This document shows positions 26,218 to 36,800 of a stretch of 64,000 nucleotides of DNA, piece after piece. The position numbers and the translations under genes were made by a program. The stretch spans positions 1 to 64,000 of the forward strand of contig SVTM01000002.1 of NCBI GenBank assembly GCA_015063785.1, given 5' to 3'. The first letter of the stretch is position 1; each line of letters begins with the position of its first letter. The DNA comes from Oscillospiraceae bacterium. GTDB taxonomy: Bacteria; Bacillota; Clostridia; Oscillospirales; CAG-382. Below the pieces are notes generated by a model that was not told the origin of the DNA, did no database searches, and saw nothing but the letters and a program-made list of their open reading frames with translations.

Positions 26218-28443
26218 TTACTCCGCAGAAAGCAGATCTACCGCGATCTTTGCGCTTTCTTTTGCTTTAATCGTTATTTTTTCAAGATTTTTCGTGATGT
26301 CTTCTTTGATACCGTCATAGTTTACCATTATTTCAGCAATATAGTCCGAAAGCTTTTTACCATCGAATTTTTCGGCATCAAGACGGTATTTTACATCGAC
26401 GTAGTCAAGAAAACCGTCGATCTTGGGATCGTAGATTATGCCGACGGTGGGAATTGCAGCACCAACCGAGAAAATCAAAGTATGTAGGCGCATACCGATC
26501 ATCAGATATGATTGAGAGATGATGCCGATCAACTCGTCATACGGCAGATCATTTTCGCAAACAAAAGCTTTGCACTTCATCAAAGAGACAACCTTTTGCG
26601 AGGTTTTCAGATCGTCGGGCATTTTCATGGGAACAAATAGGATGTCAACGTCATATTTTTCGCTTGTTTCATCAAGAACAGCAGCAAGTGAAGCAAAAAG
26701 CGAAGGATCGTTTTTCGGCCAATCGCGCACAGAGACGGCAACGAACTTTCTGCCGTCAACAATTCCGATGTTGCGTACAAGCTCTGCCGCACGTTTTTGC
26801 GAACAACCACGAAGGGTAATGGCGGGATCAGCTGTGACAGTTGCGGCATCGCGAGGAATACCAAGCCGAGAAAGCTCTGTCAAAGATGCGCTTTCTCTAA
26901 GCGTAATGCCATCGCAAAGCGAAATCGCCTCCCCTGCCAGTTTTACGTTTTTGTCGCTGACAGGGCCTATACCGTTGGCATATACAAACACTTTGCAGCC
27001 AAGGCTTTTGGCTTTTTTGATCACGTGGGTATAATAGCGCAAAGAACGTGAGCTTGTGGCATCCTGGATGAGACTGCCGCCGCCGTTGATAAGCATTTTT
27101 GTGTTTTTGAGCGCCTTGGAAAGTCCGCAGAAGTTAAACCTGAAGCTACTGTCCACCGCATATTCTCTCATGGTCCTTTTGGGGCTTGCCGAAAAAACGT
27201 TTATGCGAATATCAGGCTTTTGTTCGCGCAGATCGTTTATGATAGCGTGAAGAAGTGCATCGTCTCCGCAGTTGTTAAATCCGTAGTATCCCGAAAGGGA
27301 CACATCGTATTTTCTGCTGTCGGCGTGGTCTTTTATTATTGAATTGTATATGTCAACGTGGTCACAGGCAAGCTTTTCGTTGGAAAAGTTTGTTGTGGCG
27401 CGGACATAAAGATTCTCGCCGTATTTTTGAGCAAGTGCTTTGTCAGAAACAAGACTTATAAGCTTTTGGGAAAGCTCGGTATAGTTTTCTTTTTCAAAAA
27501 GCAAACCACATTCCCCATCAAGAATAAGGTCGGGAATACCGCCGACACGGGAGCTGACAGTTGCTTTTTTTAGTCTTGCACCTTCCATAAGAACGTAAGG
27601 AAAACTTTCACACCTGGAGGTGAGGGTGTTGATATCGATGAAGTTTATAAAGCTGTAAATATCCTTGATAAATCCGCAGAAAGTAACCTTGTCGGAAATG
27701 CCGAGGGCTTCGCATTGCTTAACAAGCTCTGCCCTGCCGTCGCCGTCGCCTGCAATGACAAAACGTGCATTCGGACATTTATCAGATACAAGCTTTGCGG
27801 CGTTGATGAAGACATCGTGACCCTTTACGTAATCGTGACGGCCGATAAGACCGATGTATACACATTCGGGGTCGTATTCAATACCGACACGCTTTGCAAA
27901 CTCTTTTTTGTCTGCACAGTATTCCAGGGGTTTTGAATAGTCCATGCCGTTATATACGGTATAAACCGAATTTGGTCTGAATCCGCGCGATATCAGCATA
28001 TCCTTGAAATTCGAAGATACGGCAATGTAATAATCGAATTTTTTCAGTGCATTGACGTTCAAAGTTGTATAAACGAGCTTTTTGTAAAAACCGTCGAAGT
28101 CAAGAAGATAGTCGCTGTGGATGGTGGTGACAAAGGGCAGCTTCACTCCCCTTTTGCGCAGTGCGCCTGCAATAAAATTGGCTCGTGCACCGTGGCAGTG
28201 GATGACCTGATACCCTTCGTTGATTATCTCGATAAGACGGTCACACACAGACATATCCATACGGCTCTTCTGTTCGATAAGCTCGCTTTGAACAGGCATG
28301 CTTTGAAGTTCGTCGTAAAACACTCCCTTCATAAAGCACACGATCTTCACATCGATTTTATTTACGAGAGCATTCATCAGAGCAAAAACGTGGGTTTTTG
28401 CTCCTCCCGTATCTCCTCCGCTGATAAGATGAAGAACTTTCAT
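26218..28443 (-). CDS. GT4 glycosyltransferase fused to CsaB-type polysaccharide pyruvyl transferase
   Basis: A 741-residue two-domain protein. Residues 1-370 are a GT-B fold retaining glycosyltransferase (HLISGGDTGGAKTHV, IHCHGARANFIA, GLIGRHDYVKGHDVF, ALMEGARLKK-like donor site near VLMEGARLK). Residues 380-741 are a pyruvyl transferase of the CsaB family: SGYYGFNNCGDDALLHAI, LINGGGSLIQDATS, VYANGIGPV, TLRESAS, and MIGMRLHTLIFS with the key His. CsaB pyruvylates secondary cell-wall polysaccharide so that SLH domains can dock, and an SLH protein is present at 4750-8049. ATG 28443 follows AAGGA; a TTG at 28449 is less likely. The fusion would couple sugar addition and pyruvylation. Confidence 0.92.
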   Translation of the reverse strand: MKVLHLISGGDTGGAKTHVFALMNALVNKIDVKIVCFMKGVFYDELQSMPVQSELIEQKSRMDMSVCDRLIEIINEGYQVIHCHGARANFIAGALRKRGVKLPFVTTIHSDYLLDFDGFYKKLVYTTLNVNALKKFDYYIAVSSNFKDMLISRGFRPNSVYTVYNGMDYSKPLEYCADKKEFAKRVGIEYDPECVYIGLIGRHDYVKGHDVFINAAKLVSDKCPNARFVIAGDGDGRAELVKQCEALGISDKVTFCGFIKDIYSFINFIDINTLTSRCESFPYVLMEGARLKKATVSSRVGGIPDLILDGECGLLFEKENYTELSQKLISLVSDKALAQKYGENLYVRATTNFSNEKLACDHVDIYNSIIKDHADSRKYDVSLSGYYGFNNCGDDALLHAIINDLREQKPDIRINVFSASPKRTMREYAVDSSFRFNFCGLSKALKNTKMLINGGGSLIQDATSSRSLRYYTHVIKKAKSLGCKVFVYANGIGPVSDKNVKLAGEAISLCDGITLRESASLTELSRLGIPRDAATVTADPAITLRGCSQKRAAELVRNIGIVDGRKFVAVSVRDWPKNDPSLFASLAAVLDETSEKYDVDILFVPMKMPDDLKTSQKVVSLMKCKAFVCENDLPYDELIGIISQSYLMIGMRLHTLIFSVGAAIPTVGIIYDPKIDGFLDYVDVKYRLDAEKFDGKKLSDYIAEIMVNYDGIKEDITKNLEKITIKAKESAKIAVDLLSAE

Positions 28444-28461
28444 TATCAATTCCTTCTAATA

Positions 28462-29988
28462 CTAATCTTTTTTATCAACCAATCTCGACAAGGCAAGGCA
28501 GATGCCGGCACTTATGAAAAAGGCAAACATAACACGTGGATAGAACCAGCAATATTCGAAAAGACCGATAAGGGTTATACCTGCAAGAGATGCGCAGGAT
28601 GCCGCCGCATAATGCTTCATTCCACTATCCTGTGTCTTTCCGACCGAAACGCATGCACGGCGAATGAGACCAAAGACGAGCGCAATATATGCAACAAACA
28701 GCAAAACTCCGCCTTCAACCATCATTTCCATAAACTGCATGTGGGAATGCATTACAACGGTTGTTTCGCCGACGGCATAATCCGGGAAAATCTTTGCGAA
28801 AGCTCCGGGGCCAAGACCTACTCCTGTGAACCAATACTTTTTGAGCATTTCAAAACAGCCTGTCCAGATATCCATGCGATAGGAGCTCGACGAGTCGCTG
28901 AGGTTTCCGATGGTGAGAATACGTTCGTAAATAGACTGTGGAATGAACGGAAGAGCGAAAACTCCTCCAACGAAAAACGCAGGGAAAAGTCTGTAATTAT
29001 AAAGCGCGATATAAACGATAACTGCCGCGGCAAGTGCTATCCATCCGGATCTTGAATATGTGAGAAGAATGGATGCCATAGGAAGAATCATGCACACTGT
29101 GTGAAGGAACTTCGCTGATGAATCCTTTCTCGTCATTGCATAGGCAAAGCCGTAGGGCATGAAGATCGTGAGATACTCGGCAAAATTGTTAGGGTTATCA
29201 AGTGTGCCGAAAACACGTCCGGGCATATTTTTATTAAGTTCAAGGTCGGTAAGCGATGCGTTTGCCTCAACGCCCATAAGGCGCTGTACAATGCCAAACG
29301 CTGCCATTATCAGCAACGCGAAGTACACGGTGCGCATAAACGTATCAACCATTTCGCGGCTGTTCAGTTGTCCGTAAACTGCAAAACATAAAAGAAACGA
29401 CGTGATGAAGAAGAAAAGAACTCTGACACTGTCGGATACGTCATGTGATGTAACAACGGCAAGAAGAATAGCGAATGCAAAAAAGATCATTGAAAAAGGA
29501 ATCTTTTTCACACTCTGTGCAAAATCATTCTTTTTCTCATAAGCCACTGAGAGAATATACAAAACACACAATAAAAGTGCAATGAAAAGGCCAAACATGT
29601 TTGCCCAAAAATCATGAGGCACAAGAAAAATTGCCGCTGCAAGGAACGGGAAAAAGGTTTTGTATCCGAAAACAAGAGAATCCCAAAAAGCCGATTTATA
29701 AAGCTTTCCGACAAGACTTGTTTTTGCCATATCAATAAAGAGATTCGATATCTTAACGGCAATATTTACAAAGAATCCGAGAACTGCGGAAAGAATGCGG
29801 TAAAACGCCGAATTTTCAATGTAACAATCAAGATCTCCGATCTTCAAAAGAACTTTTTTGAAACGGCTTTCTCTGAAGCTTCCGACCACAAAATCGAGGA
29901 TCGAAAGGCAAAAATTGAATAGCACAGAAGTTTTTAACAGATGCCATATCTTTTTCAGCAGAGAAAACGCAATACTGTTCTGAAGCAT
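28462..29988 (-). CDS. O-antigen ligase / Wzy-type polymerase family membrane protein
   Basis: A 508-residue polytopic membrane protein with about ten to twelve spans, beginning after a basic N-terminal region. The Wzy_C signature region is visible: GRVFGTLDNPNNFAEYL, LLTYSRSGWIALA, then the large loop with FTGVGLGPGAFAKIFPDY and HSHMQFMEMMVEGGVLLF. Such enzymes polymerise or ligate lipid-linked glycans on the outer face of the membrane. GGAGG precedes the ATG. It lies between DUF4330 genes and the GT4-CsaB gene, so it probably polymerises or transfers the cell-wall polysaccharide. Confidence 0.9.
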   Translation of the reverse strand: MLQNSIAFSLLKKIWHLLKTSVLFNFCLSILDFVVGSFRESRFKKVLLKIGDLDCYIENSAFYRILSAVLGFFVNIAVKISNLFIDMAKTSLVGKLYKSAFWDSLVFGYKTFFPFLAAAIFLVPHDFWANMFGLFIALLLCVLYILSVAYEKKNDFAQSVKKIPFSMIFFAFAILLAVVTSHDVSDSVRVLFFFITSFLLCFAVYGQLNSREMVDTFMRTVYFALLIMAAFGIVQRLMGVEANASLTDLELNKNMPGRVFGTLDNPNNFAEYLTIFMPYGFAYAMTRKDSSAKFLHTVCMILPMASILLTYSRSGWIALAAAVIVYIALYNYRLFPAFFVGGVFALPFIPQSIYERILTIGNLSDSSSSYRMDIWTGCFEMLKKYWFTGVGLGPGAFAKIFPDYAVGETTVVMHSHMQFMEMMVEGGVLLFVAYIALVFGLIRRACVSVGKTQDSGMKHYAAASCASLAGITLIGLFEYCWFYPRVMFAFFISAGICLALSRLVDKKD

Positions 29989-30003
29989 TATCTTCCTCCA
30001 CTA

Positions 30004-30585
30004 TTAATCTACTACTTCGATATCTGTGATCTCAATATAGATCTTTGCAACGCCAGCACGAAGCACGATATAATCGCCGACAAGGTATGTTTCACCACCG
30101 ATCTCAACGCCGTTGTCGAGTACCTTGCCATTGACCGTGCTCTTTATTTCGAGCCACGAATAGTCGGGTTTGCCACTGGTCTGCCACACACCCTCTTCGA
30201 CAATGCTGGACTGAGAATTGCTGACCTTGATGTTGGTGCATCTGCCAAGCTCGATCTTTTCTGTATCGTCATACATTCTGCATCCTTCAGCAACTGCAAC
30301 CTCGATGTATTTGTCATCATAACCATCGAGAACCCTATTGTCATCCACCTGTTTCTGATCGATAAAATCAGAAATTTCGGTTGCGGCACACTCGTCTGCA
30401 AGCTTATCTACAACAAAATCGCTGACTTCTTTAGAAGTGAAGGTGATATTTATTTCAGGTGCACCCTCCGTGTCAGTGCCGCCAAGGAATTTCATACCAA
30501 GAAATGCAGCGGCAAGAACGATCACAACAAGAACAAGAAGATCGATAATATTTATAATTCCAAAAAGCTTATACTTTTTCATCAT
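30004..30585 (-). CDS. DUF4330 family membrane-anchored protein (copy 2)
   Basis: A 193-residue protein with a short cytosolic N-terminus, one membrane span (IDLLVLVVIVLAAAFLGMKF) and an extracytoplasmic beta-rich domain ending VGDYIVLRAGVAKIYIEITDIEVVD. It matches the DUF4330 pattern of N-terminal IDLLVxxxxxxA and a C-terminal VGDxIxL block. The start immediately follows the stop of the upstream paralogue (TAA-ATG), with GGAGG inside that gene, so translation is coupled. The function is unknown; the operon position suggests a part in polysaccharide assembly or export. Confidence 0.8.
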   Translation of the reverse strand: MMKKYKLFGIINIIDLLVLVVIVLAAAFLGMKFLGGTDTEGAPEINITFTSKEVSDFVVDKLADECAATEISDFIDQKQVDDNRVLDGYDDKYIEVAVAEGCRMYDDTEKIELGRCTNIKVSNSQSSIVEEGVWQTSGKPDYSWLEIKSTVNGKVLDNGVEIGGETYLVGDYIVLRAGVAKIYIEITDIEVVD

Positions 30586-31080
30586 TTATTCCTCCACTAC
30601 GACGATGTCTCTCACTCTTGCGGTAAATCTGGAATTACCGACAAGAAGGTCGAGGGTGTGACCGACACCATAAATATTATCCTCGAGAACTGCGCCAATG
30701 GTGCTGTATTTTCCTGTTACAGTACAGGAAAGAGTGATGGATTTGTATCCGGGACGGCTGGTTGCGATGTACTTATACGAACCGTCATCCATCTTGGAAG
30801 AGATGTAGGAAATAGACTCGCCAAACTTAATTTCGCTGCAACCGCCGAACTTAACTTCGGTGATACTGTCGGAAACGATGCTTCCCTCTTCAATGCTTTC
30901 GACGATGCTGTCGCTGACTTCTTCTGCAAAAAAGGTGATCTTCATGGTTTTTACCTGACCGCCTGCAGCGTCAGAAGACATAAATTTTGAAACTCCGATA
31001 ACTGCAATCGCCGCAATGATCAAAATAATAACCAGAAGGTCGATCACGTTAAACCTTATTTTCTTTGCCTTTTCACTCAT
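30586..31080 (-). CDS. DUF4330 family membrane-anchored protein (copy 1)
   Basis: A 164-residue paralogue of the next gene: cytosolic start MSEKAKKIRFN, membrane span IDLLVIILIIAAIAVIGVSKF, then a beta domain with an ITFFAEEVSDSIVESIEEG segment (compare ITFTSKEVSDFVVDKLADE in the neighbour) and the ending GHTLDLLVGNSRFTARVRDIVVVEE. GGAGG lies nine bases before the ATG, which overlaps the upstream glycosyltransferase stop by eight bases. No enzymatic motif is seen. The pair may form a hetero-oligomer on the outer face of the membrane, which is inference. Confidence 0.8.
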   Translation of the reverse strand: MSEKAKKIRFNVIDLLVIILIIAAIAVIGVSKFMSSDAAGGQVKTMKITFFAEEVSDSIVESIEEGSIVSDSITEVKFGGCSEIKFGESISYISSKMDDGSYKYIATSRPGYKSITLSCTVTGKYSTIGAVLEDNIYGVGHTLDLLVGNSRFTARVRDIVVVEE

Positions 31081-32182
31081 CTTTAGTGTCCTCCGTTTTT
31101 AATGATTTTTTGTATCTGTCATACACTGTATCAAGCATTATATTTATATCAAAATTTTTTCTTACATTTTCAAGCGCCGCAGCAGAACAGGATTTGCAAA
31201 GCTCTGCATCTTCGATATAGCGCAAAATTTCATTTGCTCCGGCCGCCGCATCACTATATTCCACAAGGCTTCCGCATATGTTATTGGGGTTTATAATATC
31301 ACGGGTGCCGCCAACATCTGTTGCAACAACGGGCACACCCTGACCAAGCGCTTCAAGAATAGCAAAGCTTAGCGCCTCGGTGGAAGAAAGATTTACAAAC
31401 AGGTCCGAGCATGCGAGAATATCGGGGGCGTCGTTTCTGTACCCCAACTGAATTATGACATCAGAAAGCCCAAGATCTTTAATCTTTTGCGTTATCTCAT
31501 CAAACATTTCACCGTCACCCGCAACGAGAAAAACAAATTTTCTTTCTGTCATACCACGAAGTTTTGAAATCGTTTCGACAAGAAAGTGTAAGCCCTTTTC
31601 AGAAGTGTATCTTGTTAGTGCCGAGACAACAAACGTGTCATCAGATATTCCAAATTCGTGTCTCACCTTGTCCGAGCGGTAAGGATCGCATATCGGAATG
31701 CCGTTGAATACTACTTCTATCTTACTTGCGCAAACGCCGTTATTGATAAGCGTTTCTTTTCCGAAATTGCAGACAGAAAACACTTTTTCATCGTGGCGTG
31801 ACAAAAGTTTATTTATGATCTTCCACACAGCTCCTTGATTGATAATGAGGTGGCTTGTGTTGAAAAGCTTTACTTTCTTATAAAAAAGCTTTGAAAGAAC
31901 TGCAATATAATTTTCTCGGGGGAACTGCGTGTGTATGATATCAATGGCGTTATCTCTGCAGAAAGATGCGATTTTTTTTGCCGCCGAAATATCGTATGGC
32001 GATTTCATGGATATCTGCACGCTTTTTACGCCCTTTTCATTCATAAAATCCACAAGCGGGCCGCCTACGTTGTATGCAAAAAAGCACTCGGCAAGCTTTC
32101 CGTGATAAGCATTAACAAGATCACGTACGTATTTTTCTGTTCCGCCCTTGCCTGCAAAATTTATCAAATACAGAATTTTCAT
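31073..32182 (-). CDS. GT4 family glycosyltransferase
   Basis: A 370-residue GT-B fold retaining glycosyltransferase. The N-terminal domain has LINFAGKGGTEKYV and DIIHTQFPRENY; the C-terminal domain has VVSALTRYTSEKGLHFLVE, LVAGDGEMFDEI, and the donor-binding E-x7-E motif in STEALSFAILEALGQGVPVVATDVGGTRDII. ATG 32182 follows AAGGA at eight bases and lies one base beyond the murJ-like stop. The in-frame extension to 32233 falls inside that gene and is rejected. It probably adds a sugar to a lipid-linked precursor on the cytosolic side; donor and acceptor are unknown. Confidence 0.92.
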   Translation of the reverse strand: MKILYLINFAGKGGTEKYVRDLVNAYHGKLAECFFAYNVGGPLVDFMNEKGVKSVQISMKSPYDISAAKKIASFCRDNAIDIIHTQFPRENYIAVLSKLFYKKVKLFNTSHLIINQGAVWKIINKLLSRHDEKVFSVCNFGKETLINNGVCASKIEVVFNGIPICDPYRSDKVRHEFGISDDTFVVSALTRYTSEKGLHFLVETISKLRGMTERKFVFLVAGDGEMFDEITQKIKDLGLSDVIIQLGYRNDAPDILACSDLFVNLSSTEALSFAILEALGQGVPVVATDVGGTRDIINPNNICGSLVEYSDAAAGANEILRYIEDAELCKSCSAAALENVRKNFDINIMLDTVYDRYKKSLKTEDTKDE

Positions 32183-32183
32183 T

Positions 32184-33740
32184 TTATGATTCCTTTTTTG
32201 AGCCGAAAAATTTAGAAAATATCCTTGAAGCAACCGAACTTACCGGATCAACGCGCAGTATCAAAAGCATAACTGCGTATATCAAAACCCCCACTCCTGC
32301 GGGTGCAAAAAGCTTTATCAGTCGCGAAGCAAGCCCGTCCGAAAGAACCCCTGCCAAAAGCTTTGAAACTCCAATGACCCCTGCAGACATAACTACAGCC
32401 GAAGCAAGCGATCTTAAAAACACAGACAAAGTAGACTGCAGGTAGTTGCCGACCTTTCTTTTTAAAAGCACAAGCAATATCACGCTACCTGTAAGAGATG
32501 CTACTGAATATGCAAGAGGAATACCGAAAGCTTTCATTGATCTCACAAGAATAAGGCTTAACACAATATTTATCACCATAATGATAAAACCGTTTACAGC
32601 AGATACTCGTGTTTCCTTGAGTGCATAAAATGCGCGGTCAAGTATCTCTTTCAGACCAATGCCTATAATGCCGATCGAGTACATTGCGATAAGCATGGAA
32701 GCATTTGCAACATCGCCGCTTTCGATCTTGCCCCACTTGGTAATAAGGTCAAGGAGTTCTGTGCGCACGCACAGAAGCCCGAAAGTTATGGGGACAAGAA
32801 GAAGGATGACAGAATTTATAACGTTACCAAGTGTTTTTTTGTATTCGTCCATTCTGCCGGTCGATGCAAACTCCGTAAGTTTTGGATAAAGCACAGCGGT
32901 TATGGAATAGACAAATGCAAGAACCATATTCAGAATAAGATTCTGCACGAAAGTCAGAAGAGTTACCATGCCGTCGAAATTAGCGATCATGTTTATATTA
33001 AAAAACATATTCAGCTGATACGACGACGCGCCGAGAAGTACGGGAAGCGTCATCTTCCCCGCCTTTATAATATCGGGATCTTTGAGAGAAAACGAAGGCT
33101 TGTATCTGTATCCCTTTTTCACAAGAGGAGGAATAAGGATGATCGCTTGCGATGCAAGGCCTATAAGGGTTGCGACGAGCAAACCAGACACTCCAAACCT
33201 ATCGGAAAGGAATATGACGTAAAGAATTACTATAAGACTGCTGGGGACGCTGACAAATGCCGGCCAACCAAAAACGCCTTCGGACTGAAGCATACCCTGA
33301 AAAATGTAATTCAGTCCATAAAAAAGCATTGCAGGCATCATGATCATAAGTGCCTTGGTACAAAAACTTCGGATTTCCGGCGTTGTATCAAACTCGGTGA
33401 TCGACGGCAATACGGGAGAAAGCGCAACACCTACAACAACAAGAACCGATGTAAAAACTGTGGCAACGGTGATTATATTATCCGCGAACCGCTTTGCCTT
33501 GTCCCTGCGGTTGTTTGATATATAGTCGGTATAGATTGGTATAACCACTGTAGACAAAGCCGTACCGAAACAGTTAAATATAATATTCGGCAGAGAAACG
33601 GCGTAGGAATAGATATTTATCTTGACATCGCCAACGCCGAAATGCGACATATAAAACTGCGTGCTGACAAGAGAAAGCACCCTTGACATTATCATTATCA
33701 GCATTACATAGCTTATAGAACCGAGAAGCTTTCTTTTCAT
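32184..33740 (-). CDS. murJ: MurJ/MviN-type lipid-linked oligosaccharide flippase
   Basis: A 518-residue polytopic protein of the MOP exporter superfamily with about fourteen spans. The N-terminal ISYVMLIMIMSRVLSLVSTQFYM, the TALSTVVIPIYTDYI segment and the LKEILDRAFYALKETRVSAVNGF segment are typical of MurJ-like flippases. It would move lipid II or a related lipid-linked glycan across the membrane; in this operon with glycosyltransferases it may serve the cell-wall polysaccharide rather than peptidoglycan. ATG 33740 has CGGAG five bases upstream; the longer frame is unlikely. It is first in a seven-gene operon. Confidence 0.9.
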   Translation of the reverse strand: MKRKLLGSISYVMLIMIMSRVLSLVSTQFYMSHFGVGDVKINIYSYAVSLPNIIFNCFGTALSTVVIPIYTDYISNNRRDKAKRFADNIITVATVFTSVLVVVGVALSPVLPSITEFDTTPEIRSFCTKALMIMMPAMLFYGLNYIFQGMLQSEGVFGWPAFVSVPSSLIVILYVIFLSDRFGVSGLLVATLIGLASQAIILIPPLVKKGYRYKPSFSLKDPDIIKAGKMTLPVLLGASSYQLNMFFNINMIANFDGMVTLLTFVQNLILNMVLAFVYSITAVLYPKLTEFASTGRMDEYKKTLGNVINSVILLLVPITFGLLCVRTELLDLITKWGKIESGDVANASMLIAMYSIGIIGIGLKEILDRAFYALKETRVSAVNGFIIMVINIVLSLILVRSMKAFGIPLAYSVASLTGSVILLVLLKRKVGNYLQSTLSVFLRSLASAVVMSAGVIGVSKLLAGVLSDGLASRLIKLFAPAGVGVLIYAVMLLILRVDPVSSVASRIFSKFFGSKKES

Positions 33741-33776
33741 TTTCACTCCGAGATACAAATGTTTTATCAAACTAAT

Positions 33777-33805
33777 ATTATATCACACAAAAAGCGTTTT
33801 GTCTA
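33777..33805 (-). promoter_or_regulatory. Sigma-A promoter of the polysaccharide operon
   Basis: Minus strand TAGACA (33800-33805), 17-base spacer, TATAAT (33777-33782), 37 bases before the murJ-like start. Confidence 0.8.
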
Positions 33806-33836
33806 CAAAAAATCTGCTTTTAAAATATATTTTGGG

Positions 33837-36800
33837 TCATACATATATTGTTTTGCCAAGAAAGAACGAGTATATTGCCATTTTAACGTTCAAAACTCCT
33901 GTCATCTCTGTAACTGCGCGCTTGTAATATTCGAGCTGAAGCTTGTATCTGTCAACAAGTTCGTGCATATTTGAAACACGGTCTGTCTTAAAATCTACAA
34001 CAGTGTACGTTCCGTCGGAATCTTCAAAAAAGCAGTCTATCTTTCCCTGAACAAGTGCGGTTTCGGAAGAAAAATCTGCACTTATTCCCTCATAAAGCTC
34101 ACAAAGCGATAACGAGAGAGTAAACGAAGATTCGCGATAAACACGCTTCGCCGACTTCAAAGATTTATATATATCACTTTCGAAAAACACCGACAGTTTT
34201 GCATAATCGAGCAATGCATATTGCTCGCCAGATATGTAACCATTTTCAACAAGTTTTTTTGCTTCATTCTCGATCGAACGCTCACATTCTGAATAATCCG
34301 CATACTGCATAAACTCGTGCATTGCAGTTCCGACTGATGCTGCATCTTTGCTCATGTCATCAAGAAAAGCAGGACGGGCAAGATCTTTTTCTGTGGGGAT
34401 TGGAGGTTTTGCTTCAAAACAAAGTCTGCCGTGCTTTATATCCGAAACGCTGACTTTTGAGCGAATGACAGTGAGGGGAGAATACGGATATTTGAAATCA
34501 ACACAATCTTTAATTTTTTGCTGACAGGTAAAAATACTGTTAAAATCAAAATCATTATCAGAAGATATTGCCAAACTGCGATAAATGCTCTCAGGTTTTA
34601 TCGTTGACGCGCAGAACGATGCTTTTTCGTCAGAAATCATGTGTTCGTGCTCTATTCCATATTCTACATAAAGCGGAGCCATTGAATCGTAGCACGCGAC
34701 AGAGTATAAAAACCAATCACGGAAATGAGAAGCAGCGATTCCTGTGTTTCGCTTTGAGCGTGAATAAAACGATTCAAGCTCATCAGCATCAGGTTTCTTA
34801 AGCAAAACAAGAAGTCTGTCCTTGGCTCTTGTCATTGCAACATAAAGCAGCCGCTTTTTTTCCTCTAGCAATAGCTTTGATTCATATACTTTTACGGCAT
34901 TCCGGAAAGGGGTGTCGAATTTTACGATAGACGACGCACTGTTTCCCGATCGCACGGACGATAGATCGCGGAATTTGAAGCCTATACCCATTTCATCACT
35001 GAAGCACAGGTTTTCTCTCTCGTCACTTTTGTTAAACTGCGAGGAAAAACCGCACAGAAGACACACGGGAAATTCAAGGCCTTTAGAGCGGTGAATGCTC
35101 ATGATACGCACAGCGTTTCTTGACTCGGATGAGCTTGCAGAGCGGATTGAATCTGGTCTTTCTGCTCGTTCTTTCAAGAATTCGAGAAAAGCCGAAAGAC
35201 CTCTGAAGGAAGTCTTCTCGAAATTACGAGCCTGATTATAAAGAATCATCAGGTTTTCGCGTCGAGAAGAAGCGTTTTCGGTATATCGGTTGAAAGAGCT
35301 TTCGGAAACGATATTGATAAGATGCAATTTTGAATACATCTTCAGAAGAAGTTTGTCAGATGGCATTCCGACAGACATCTTTTTGAACTCATGCACAAAG
35401 CCAGCAAACTTTTTGCACTTTTTGACAAGGCTGTCGTCTTCAAAATCAGACTCTGCCATTTCGCAGACAGAACGCCACATCGGTCTGTCGCTGCCAGTCA
35501 CGTCTCCACCGAGTCGGCGTAAGGTCAGAAGATCATCGTCGTAAAAGCCGAATATTTCAGAACGCATGGCACCGGTGACATACACATCACGCAAGGGATT
35601 GTCAATGGAGTTCAAAAGACACAGACACAGCATTATCTCTGCATTTTCAAAGAAATTGTCGGACACGTCGGAATATGCAGGTATCCCGCAATTTTCAAGA
35701 TATCTTGCGTATTTGTCAGAGATATTTGTAACTGCAGGCAAAAGAATGGCAACGTCGCCATATGTGAAAGGTTTTCCGTCAGACGAAAGAATATTATCGT
35801 TATTACAGATTTCGATTATCTTCTGAGCGGCGGCTTTGACTTCGTCACCATAATAATCTTCTTCGTCATCGTTTTCTTCAAAAAAGACGAGCTCGCTTGG
35901 CGAATCGACCAAAACATTTTCGTTTCGGGAAAAAACAAGCTTGTCCTCTTCTCCGTATGCTTCGGGCATAATTTTTGAAAAGATAAGATTTGTAAACTCA
36001 ACTACTCCTCTTGAACACCTGAAATTGTTGGACAAAAATTCTTTTCTTTCGCATCGCTCTTTGTTTTCGGAAATCTGCGAGAAAGAAGAAAGATAAGAAG
36101 CAAAAAGGTCAGGACATGCACCACGGAAACGGTAGATACTTTGCTTTATATCGCCCACCATGAATCTGTTAAGCTCATGTCCGTTTTCATCATACTTGCA
36201 GATTGATCTGAAAATAACATCCTGAACTTTGTTGATATCCTGATACTCGTCGATGTATATTTCTTCAAAAGTATCTCGATAATGCCGCGCAATTTCTGTG
36301 GGCGTTACCTTTCCCGTCTTTTCATCCACAGAATCGACGAAAAGTCTATAGGTATACTTTTCGGCATCTGAGAAATCTATGATTCCCCTTTCCTTCTTTT
36401 CGGCAGAAAACCTGTTTTCGACGCGGAATATAATGTCAAAAAGCTCGTTAAGAATATCAAGAGCATCGCGTGAGGCATCCTTTAAAACGCAAGTTTTTGC
36501 GTTGGCAAACACGCGGACAGTCTTTTGAAGCTTGGCATAAGCCTTGTTTCTCAAATCTGTGATCGAAGTTTTGAAATCAGCGTCATATTTTGCCCTGACA
36601 CCGACGAGGCTTGATTTTGTAACGTCAAAAATTCTGTCGCAGACGTCATCATATTTCATGCCGCCACGAAGCTTTTCGCAAAAAGCAATGGCGTTTTCGA
36701 TATCAGTACAAAATTTTGACACATAACCCTCAAGTTCAGGAATATCTTTCATTCGAAGACAAGCAGACTCAAGAGCGCTGATATATTCGTTGACCGATTC

